Shown: in pieces, positions 5,730-11,131 of the stretch
Position numbering within the stretch: position 1 is the stretch's first letter
Layout: the number at the start of each line of letters is the position of its first letter
Program-made: the position numbers and the translations under genes
Origin: JAGPUQ01 sp041594335
Lineage (GTDB): Bacteria > Pseudomonadota > Gammaproteobacteria > Pseudomonadales > Porticoccaceae
Length of the DNA: 11,131 bases
Direction: 5' to 3'
Assembly (NCBI GenBank): GCA_041594335.1
Contig: JBFHML010000068.1
Location: 1 to 11,131 of the forward strand
The notes under the pieces: model-generated
The model's input: only the letters and a program-made list of their open reading frames with translations
What the model was told of the DNA's origin: nothing
Database searches by the model: none

Positions 5730-7307
5730 ATGAGAATGACAACAAAAAGTTACGCTTGCGCGGTATTTGCCGCTGCGTCTCTGGCACCGGTGACTTCCTG
5801 GGGCATCGTCAATATTGGCAGCGACCTGGAGTTGGAGGGGTATGTCCGAGCACAGAACGTCTGGCGCGTGCCCAGCTTCAGCGATGCCGAAATGATCATG
5901 CAGCGCAATACTGCGCAGTTAGAGGGGAAATATTATTTTCTACGCGACGGGCAGGCGTTCGGTCGCTTTGATGCCGGCCCCATAGCAGAGGCGACCTTCA
6001 CGTTCATCGGCCGCGGGGTATACGATTCCGTGTACGATCTCCGCGACAAATACGAAGATCTGAGCGGCGGAAATTTCGAGTCCTCGGTGCGCGAGGCTTT
6101 CGTCGACATTCTTATCCCGCCCTTTACGCTCCGCCTCGGCAAGCAACAAGTCGTATGGGGAGAGGCGGACAATTTTCGCGCTCTGGACGTCATTAACCCA
6201 TTGGATCTGACGTGGCACTGGTCGCGCGAATCCTGGGAAGACATTCGCATTCCTCTATGGATGGCTCGCGGCATCTATGACATCGGCAAGATCGGTCCTT
6301 TTGAGGAATCCTTTGTCGAGGTGATCTGGATCCCCTCGGATTTCAAGCCCAACCGTGTCGAGACTGATCCTCGGTATCCCTGGTCGGTCTACGGGGGGCT
6401 TCCCGAGGTCGCCAACAGCGTGGTCATCGATGGTGAACTCTACGATCTCCAGCGCACCATTCGCGATCGCCGCCCAGGCCGGGATCTGAGCAATGGCCAG
6501 GCCGGTGTTCGGTATAAGGGAATCTGGAACGACATCGATTTCAGCTTCAATTATTTCTACGGCTACTCGGCAACCACGGGGGCCCGCTTTCGAACGGATC
6601 TGTCGGGAGTCGAGGGGGACACCTTCAACGCGGCCATTGATCTCGTCAATCCGCGTACCCATATGATCGGCGTCACGGCCAGCTACTCGGAAGAGAAATA
6701 CACCCAGTCGGTGATCCGGTTGGAGAGCGCGTTCACCAAGGGTGTTCCGGTGGCGATCGCCCCGGGAGCGCCACTGGCCATCGACGGTGATCAGGACCAG
6801 TTCGATACCGTGCGCCAATCCGTGGTGATGATCGGCGTCGATCGCCCCACCTGGATTCGCTCACTGAACAGCTTACGGACCTTTTTCCTGTCCGGCCAAG
6901 TATTCTGGCGACGCTATATCGACTACAGCAGTCACTTTCGTGGGTTATCTGCGGTGGTTCCGGCGCGGGTCGGCGGCGAGGTGATCCCCGGGCGCTTTGT
7001 TAGCGTAAATGAAGACCGGTTGGATCAAGACGAATTCGTCATGAGCTTTTCGGCGTCCACGACCTACGGGGCGGCCGGTCTGTGGAACCCCGATTTTGTC
7101 GTGGTCTTCGACCCCCGCTCGACCGGTGGCTATACCAAGTTCGGATTGGAGTACCTGTTTTCGAAGCACTTGGTATTCACTGTCGACCAGTACTTCTATT
7201 GGCAGGTCGAGGAGGAGGAGATCGGTCCCTGGCAGGTTGGCGACCTCTGGTCTCGGCCGGGAGATCGCCGTCACGAAACCATCCTCGAAATCCAATTTCA
7301 GTTCTGA
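5730..7307 (+). CDS. DUF1302 family predicted outer-membrane beta-barrel protein
   Basis: The precursor of about 525 residues has an N-terminal signal peptide (basic start, hydrophobic core ACAVFAAASLAPV, cut near TSWG). It ends in LEIQFQF, whose terminal Phe with alternating hydrophobic residues is the usual outer-membrane assembly signal. DUF1302 is recognised from LGKQQVVWGEADNFRALDVI near 137-156, then NPLDLTWHW and a long run of alternating aromatic strands. The family is treated as an outer-membrane barrel, commonly beside DUF1329 genes; substrate and activity are unknown. I chose the ATG at 5730, five bases after AAGAAG. A GTG at 5724 and an ATG at 5736 are in-frame alternatives and change only two codons either way. 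The gene converges on thrB with 17 bp between stop codons. An RND/MMPL transporter gene, sometimes nearby in other genomes, is absent from this window. Confidence 0.85.
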   Translation: MRMTTKSYACAVFAAASLAPVTSWGIVNIGSDLELEGYVRAQNVWRVPSFSDAEMIMQRNTAQLEGKYYFLRDGQAFGRFDAGPIAEATFTFIGRGVYDSVYDLRDKYEDLSGGNFESSVREAFVDILIPPFTLRLGKQQVVWGEADNFRALDVINPLDLTWHWSRESWEDIRIPLWMARGIYDIGKIGPFEESFVEVIWIPSDFKPNRVETDPRYPWSVYGGLPEVANSVVIDGELYDLQRTIRDRRPGRDLSNGQAGVRYKGIWNDIDFSFNYFYGYSATTGARFRTDLSGVEGDTFNAAIDLVNPRTHMIGVTASYSEEKYTQSVIRLESAFTKGVPVAIAPGAPLAIDGDQDQFDTVRQSVVMIGVDRPTWIRSLNSLRTFFLSGQVFWRRYIDYSSHFRGLSAVVPARVGGEVIPGRFVSVNEDRLDQDEFVMSFSASTTYGAAGLWNPDFVVVFDPRSTGGYTKFGLEYLFSKHLVFTVDQYFYWQVEEEEIGPWQVGDLWSRPGDRRHETILEIQFQF

Positions 7308-7320
7308 GTCGCGCCCGCAG

Positions 7321-7336
7321 AGCGCTATCCGGCGCT
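7321..7336. repeat. Inverted repeat at the DUF1302/thrB convergent junction
   Basis: AGCGC (7321-7325) and GCGCT (7332-7336) flank TATCCG in the short gap and the last codons of thrB. Convergent genes often share a bidirectional terminator here, but this stem is only 5 bp and lacks a T-run. It is a weak candidate at best. Confidence 0.25.
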
Positions 7337-8311
7337 ATTGGGAAGGACCGGGATATTGCCGGGGCGCAGACAGGCTGCAAGTCGCGCGCGGAATTCCGCA
7401 GGATCCTTCTGCGCGCGGCCGGTCAATTCTGCGGGCGCATCCAGCAATGCCAGTGCACGCGACATCCAAAACCGCAGTGCTGCCAGTCGGACCAACTCCG
7501 GCCAAAGGGCTCGCTCGACGGCCTGGGGAGGCCGGCGCCGGGTATAGGCTCCGAGTAGCGCCGCTGCCCGGGCCGCATCAAAGCGGCCCTCGGCCTGCCC
7601 CGCCCAGTCGTGGAGGGCGATGGCGACGTCCAGCAGCAGCCAGTCGATGCAGGCGCTGTTGAAGTCGATGACCGCGGTCAACCGCTCGCCTTCGAACAGG
7701 GCGTTGTCTCGAAACAGATCGGCGTGAATGATGCCGCATGGCAGCTCGTCGGCCTTGGCGAGCGTGCGGTAGCGTGCCAGATGGTCCGCCAGCAGTCCGC
7801 GATCGGCTTCGCTAAAGCGGGATTCCAGTCGGCTCGCCGTCGCTGCAAGCCAGGTGTATCCATAGGGGTTGGGTCTTGCCGGAACCCGCTCGGGTGGGGA
7901 TTGGAGATGCATTGATCCAAGAAAGTCCCCGATCGCCCGACACTGCGCTGGGGTGGCGCGTTGGGGGTGGCATCCGGGCGCCTTGGGGCTCAACAGGGCC
8001 GGTTTGTCGCGCAGGCGATGCACCCGGGCGCCGTCGGCTGCGGCCCGGGGCGCCGGTACCGGCAGACCCACGGCTTGGAGGTGAGCACACACCGCCGTGG
8101 GAAAGCGTAATGCCTCCGCATCTAACCGCTCAACGATAGTGAGCACCCACTCCGAGCGGCCGCCTGAGGACGCTGTTACATCCAGGGAAAGGAGCCACGT
8201 AGAGTTTTCAACGCCGGCGGCCACGGGCTCTAGCGCCACGGGCGCGCCCAGGTCCAGGCGCGCGCACAGTGCCGCGAGGGCTTCGGGATCCGGCGTGGTA
8301 TAGGCTGCCAT
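7325..8311 (-). CDS. thrB: Homoserine kinase, APH (type II) family
   Basis: This enzyme phosphorylates L-homoserine with ATP to O-phosphohomoserine in threonine biosynthesis, in the cytoplasm. The 328-residue protein has the aminoglycoside-phosphotransferase-like fold, not the GHMP fold of E. coli ThrB. I see GVENSTWLL (33-41) in the nucleotide-binding loop, the catalytic HADLFRDN (His196, Asp198, Asn203), the metal-binding Asp216 in VIDFNSA, and the C-terminal KDPAEFRARL typical of this homoserine kinase family. The ATG at 8311 gives MAAYTTPDPEAL, matching the usual MAVYT-type start. An ATG at 8329 would add six residues and also lacks a clear ribosome-binding site. The gene diverges from polA, as thrB and polA are neighbours in Pseudomonas from memory. 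Another APH-type kinase is possible, but motif details and context favour ThrB. Confidence 0.9.
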   Translation of the reverse strand: MAAYTTPDPEALAALCARLDLGAPVALEPVAAGVENSTWLLSLDVTASSGGRSEWVLTIVERLDAEALRFPTAVCAHLQAVGLPVPAPRAAADGARVHRLRDKPALLSPKAPGCHPQRATPAQCRAIGDFLGSMHLQSPPERVPARPNPYGYTWLAATASRLESRFSEADRGLLADHLARYRTLAKADELPCGIIHADLFRDNALFEGERLTAVIDFNSACIDWLLLDVAIALHDWAGQAEGRFDAARAAALLGAYTRRRPPQAVERALWPELVRLAALRFWMSRALALLDAPAELTGRAQKDPAEFRARLAACLRPGNIPVLPNSAG

Positions 8312-8392
8312 GCGAGCATTATCGACCATTCCGGGCCGACGCTGGGCCGTGTGCTTTTGGTTATCCTTGTCGCTGTTGTTTGGAGTCGCGCG
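8312..8392. promoter_or_regulatory. Divergent thrB/polA control region
   Basis: Only about 80 bp separate the two divergent starts, so both promoters should lie here or reach into the flanking genes. No consensus -35/-10 pair stands out on either strand. GGAG at 8382-8385 is the polA ribosome-binding site, seven bases before its ATG. An in-frame GTG at 8351 could extend polA by 14 codons but has no good ribosome-binding site. Confidence 0.4.
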
Positions 8393-11122
8393 ATGAACGT
8401 ACCCTCGGTGCCCCTCGTATTGGTCGATGGCTCATCCTACCTCTACCGTGCTTTTCATGCGTTGCCGCCGCTGACGACCTCCCGGGGCGTTCCCACCGGT
8501 GCGGTGAAAGGGGTCATCTCCATGCTCCGGCGGCTGGAAAAGGACTATCCAGACAGTCCGGTAGTGGTGGTGTTCGATGCCAAGGGAAAGACCTTTCGCG
8601 ACGAACTCTTTGAGCGCTACAAGGCCCATCGGCCATCCATGCCCGACGAATTGCGCGCGCAGATCCGGCCCATCCACGAGATCGTGCGCGCCATGGGGCT
8701 GCCGTTACTGGTGGTGGAAGGCGTCGAGGCGGATGATGTCATCGGAACCTTGGCGCGTACCGCCAGTGCGCGCCACCGGCCGGTGGTTATCTCCACCGGC
8801 GACAAGGATATGGCCCAACTCGTCGATGGTCTGATCACCTTGGTCAATACCATGACCAATACGGAGTTGGACGAGCGGGGCGTAGCAGAGAAATTCGGAG
8901 TGCCGCCGGAGCTGATCGTCGATTTTCTGGCGCTGGTTGGGGACAAGTCGGACAACATCCCGGGCGTGCCCGGCGTCGGCGAGAAAACCGCGCTCGCCTT
9001 ACTCAACACCCTCGGCGATCTGGATACCATCTATGGTGACCTGGAAAAGGTTCGCGAACTCGGGATTCGCGGTGCCAAGAAACTGCCAGAAAAGCTCAGC
9101 GAAGGCCGCGACGATGCTTATCTCTCCCGTCAGCTCGCCACCATCCGCTGTGACGTGACCCTGGACATCGACCCGGACAACCTAGCCGAAAGCCAACCCG
9201 ACCGCGAAGCCCTGCTCGGCCTGTTCCGGGAGCTGGAATTCAAATCTTGGATCGACGAGCTATTGCGTGAAGGGAGCGACGACCTGGACGTCGGCAACCC
9301 TCAGCAGCGGGCCGAACATCGTTACGAGACCGTGCTCGACTGGCCGAGGTTCGAAGATTGGCTCGCCCGTCTGCAAAGCGCGGCCCTGTTTGCGTTGGAT
9401 ACCGAAACCACCGGCCTCGACTACATGCAGGCCGAGGTGGTGGGGGTGTCGTTTGCCGTAGAACCCGGGGTGGCCGCCTACGTGCCCCTCACTCACGATT
9501 ACCCGGGCGCCCCGGATCAGCTCGATCGGGACCGCGTGTTGGCGGCATTGCGGCCACTGTTGGAGGACGCTGCCCGGGCTAAAGTGGGCCAGAATCTGAA
9601 ATACGACATGAGTGTGCTCGCGCGCCACGGCATCGCACTGCAGGGGATTGCCTACGACACCATGCTCGAATCCTACGTATTCGACGCGACCGGTTCGCGG
9701 CACGACATGGATACCCTGGCCCTCAAGTATCTGGGCGAGCGCACCGTCCGCTTCGAGGACATCGCTGGCAAGGGCGCCAAGCAACTCACCTTCAACCAGA
9801 TTCCCCTGGAGCAGGCCGGCCCTTACGCGGCCGAAGACGCTGACGTCACCCTGCGTCTGCACCGCGCGCTCTGGCCCAGGCTTGCCGAGCAGTCCGGGCC
9901 CCGGGCGATCTTCGAGACCATCGAAATGCCCCTGGTGCCCGTGCTCTCCCGCATCGAGCGCCACGGCGCCCTGGTCGACGGCGCTCAACTCGCCGCCCAG
10001 AGCCGCGAGCTGGCCGAGGCGCTCGCCGCGCTGGAAGCGCGCGCCCACGAGCTGGCCGGCCAGCCGTTCAATCTGGGCTCGCCCAAGCAGCTCGGCGAAA
10101 TCCTCTACGGCAAACTCGGCCTGCCGGTCACGCGCAAGACGCCCACTGGCGCGCCGTCCACCGCCGAGGACGTACTCCAGGAGCTTGCGCTCGACTACCC
10201 CCTGCCGCAGGTGGTACTCGAATACCGGGGCCTCAGCAAGCTTAAGTCCACCTACACCGACCGCCTGCCGGAGATGATCGACCCGGATACCGGACGCATC
10301 CATACCTCCTACCACCAGGCCGTCACCGCCACTGGGCGGCTGTCGTCCTCCGACCCCAACCTGCAGAACATTCCGGTGCGTACCGCCGAGGGTCGCCGGA
10401 TCCGCCAGGCCTTTATCGCCCGGCCCGGCCATCGCATCCTTGCCGCCGACTATTCGCAAATCGAACTGCGCATCATGGCCCACCTCTCCGAGGATCTGGG
10501 CCTGCGCAAAGCCTTTGCCGCTGGCCTCGATATTCACGCCGCCACCGCCGCCGAGGTGTTCGGTGTCGCGTTGGATTCCGTCACCGCTGAACAGCGGCGC
10601 AGCGCCAAGGCGATCAACTTCGGGCTCATCTACGGCATGTCCGCCTTCGGGCTCGGCCGGCAGCTCAACTTGGGTCGCAACCAGGCCCAGGAATACATCG
10701 ACCGCTACTTCGAACGCTATCCGGGTGTGCGCGCCTACATGGAATCCACCCGCGCAGGTGCCGCCGAGCGCGGCTACGTGGAAACCCTGTTCGGCCGGCG
10801 CCTGTATGTGCCCGAGATCCGCGACCGCAACGGCCAGCGCCGTCAGGCCGCCGAGCGCGCCGCCATCAACGCGCCGCTGCAGGGCACCGCCGCCGACATC
10901 ATCAAGCGCGCCATGATCGCCGTCGACGCCTGGCTGGCCGACCAGGGCCTGGGCGCGCGCATGATCCTGCAGGTCCACGACGAACTGGTCCTCGAAGTGC
11001 CCGAAGCGGAACTCGACGACGTGGGCGCCGGCATCGTCCGCCACATGGCCGGCGCCGCCGAACTGGCCGTACCCCTGGTCGTCGATGTCGGCGTTGGCGC
11101 CAACTGGGATGAGGCGCATTGA
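8393..11122 (+). CDS. polA: DNA polymerase I
   Basis: This is a complete Pol I of 909 residues (E. coli 928), used in Okazaki-fragment maturation and repair synthesis. The N-terminal 5' nuclease shows VDGSSYLYRAFHALPPL (11-27), EADDVIGTLA (112-121), STGDKDMAQLV (134-144) and GDKSDNIPGVPGVGEKTAL near 183-201. The 3'-5' proofreading domain is intact: LDTETTGL with Asp336 and Glu338, then NLKYDMSVL and YAAEDADVTLRL. The polymerase domain has motif A DYSQIELRIMAHL (Asp686, matching E. coli Asp705), motif B RRSAKAINFGLIYGMSAFGL and motif C QVHDELVLE (Asp863/Glu864). I chose the ATG at 8393 because GGAG precedes it by seven bases and the product then starts as in the family. The GTG at 8351 would add a hydrophobic 14-residue tail not expected in Pol I. 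Third positions become strongly C/G-biased in the polymerase half. Confidence 0.98.
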   Translation: MNVPSVPLVLVDGSSYLYRAFHALPPLTTSRGVPTGAVKGVISMLRRLEKDYPDSPVVVVFDAKGKTFRDELFERYKAHRPSMPDELRAQIRPIHEIVRAMGLPLLVVEGVEADDVIGTLARTASARHRPVVISTGDKDMAQLVDGLITLVNTMTNTELDERGVAEKFGVPPELIVDFLALVGDKSDNIPGVPGVGEKTALALLNTLGDLDTIYGDLEKVRELGIRGAKKLPEKLSEGRDDAYLSRQLATIRCDVTLDIDPDNLAESQPDREALLGLFRELEFKSWIDELLREGSDDLDVGNPQQRAEHRYETVLDWPRFEDWLARLQSAALFALDTETTGLDYMQAEVVGVSFAVEPGVAAYVPLTHDYPGAPDQLDRDRVLAALRPLLEDAARAKVGQNLKYDMSVLARHGIALQGIAYDTMLESYVFDATGSRHDMDTLALKYLGERTVRFEDIAGKGAKQLTFNQIPLEQAGPYAAEDADVTLRLHRALWPRLAEQSGPRAIFETIEMPLVPVLSRIERHGALVDGAQLAAQSRELAEALAALEARAHELAGQPFNLGSPKQLGEILYGKLGLPVTRKTPTGAPSTAEDVLQELALDYPLPQVVLEYRGLSKLKSTYTDRLPEMIDPDTGRIHTSYHQAVTATGRLSSSDPNLQNIPVRTAEGRRIRQAFIARPGHRILAADYSQIELRIMAHLSEDLGLRKAFAAGLDIHAATAAEVFGVALDSVTAEQRRSAKAINFGLIYGMSAFGLGRQLNLGRNQAQEYIDRYFERYPGVRAYMESTRAGAAERGYVETLFGRRLYVPEIRDRNGQRRQAAERAAINAPLQGTAADIIKRAMIAVDAWLADQGLGARMILQVHDELVLEVPEAELDDVGAGIVRHMAGAAELAVPLVVDVGVGANWDEAH

Positions 11123-11131
11123 CGGGGGTCG

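Noticed and set aside
5569..5787. Minus-strand 72-codon frame in the DUF1329/DUF1302 spacer
   Set aside because: It runs antisense across the DUF1302 start and signal peptide, has no convincing ribosome-binding site, and looks like a shadow of the inverted-repeat region.
7082..7662. Plus-strand frames bridging the end of the DUF1302 gene and the end of thrB
   Set aside because: They are out of frame with DUF1302 and antisense to thrB, both of which are well supported.
8351..8392. GTG-initiated 14-residue extension of polA
   Set aside because: The ATG at 8393 has a good GGAG site and matches the usual Pol I N-terminus. The hydrophobic extension is not expected for a cytoplasmic polymerase.
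9260..11119. Minus-strand open frame of 619 codons opposite polA
   Set aside because: It lies wholly inside a well-conserved polA, in a region with strong C/G third positions that remove stops on the opposite strand. It resembles no family I know.

Overview
The window looks like chromosomal DNA from a moderately GC-rich gammaproteobacterium. The 23S/5S rRNA sequence, the E. coli-like Pol I with intact proofreading, the APH-type homoserine kinase and the gene order all fit this. From memory, Pseudomonas has a similar order: znuB-znuC-zur next to divergent znuA, then thrB and polA, with nrdJ genes between znuA and thrB. I cannot name the genus or order from the sequence alone.

Layout. Bases 1-429 are the 3' end of a 23S rRNA gene. 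A tRNA-free spacer, a complete 5S rRNA gene (557-675) and a strong intrinsic terminator (685-722) close the rRNA operon. Bases 723-1011 hold no convincing gene. A zinc-homeostasis block follows. On the minus strand, zur, znuC and znuB read away from a short control region. On the plus strand, znuA reads the other way. That control region carries two similar inverted repeats (3024-3038 and 3105-3119) that look like Zur operators. One lies on the promoter region and the other covers the ribosome-binding and start region of znuA.

Next come two plus-strand genes for exported proteins: a DUF1329-family periplasmic protein (4228-5559) and a DUF1302-family predicted outer-membrane beta-barrel (5730-7307). 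Families of these types often occur as neighbours. They are separated by about 165 bp rich in inverted repeats. Their function is unknown, and this pair is the least explained part of the window. The block ends with a minus-strand homoserine kinase (thrB) that converges on the DUF1302 gene and diverges from a complete DNA polymerase I gene (polA, 8393-11122).

How the genes work together. ZnuA (periplasmic binding protein), ZnuB (membrane channel) and ZnuC (ATPase) form one high-affinity zinc importer. Zur, encoded first in the znuC-znuB transcription unit, should repress both arms when zinc is plentiful. thrB and polA are housekeeping genes with no evident functional link to zinc. The DUF1329-DUF1302 pair may be an envelope system handling a hydrophobic molecule, but that is inference from fold and location only.
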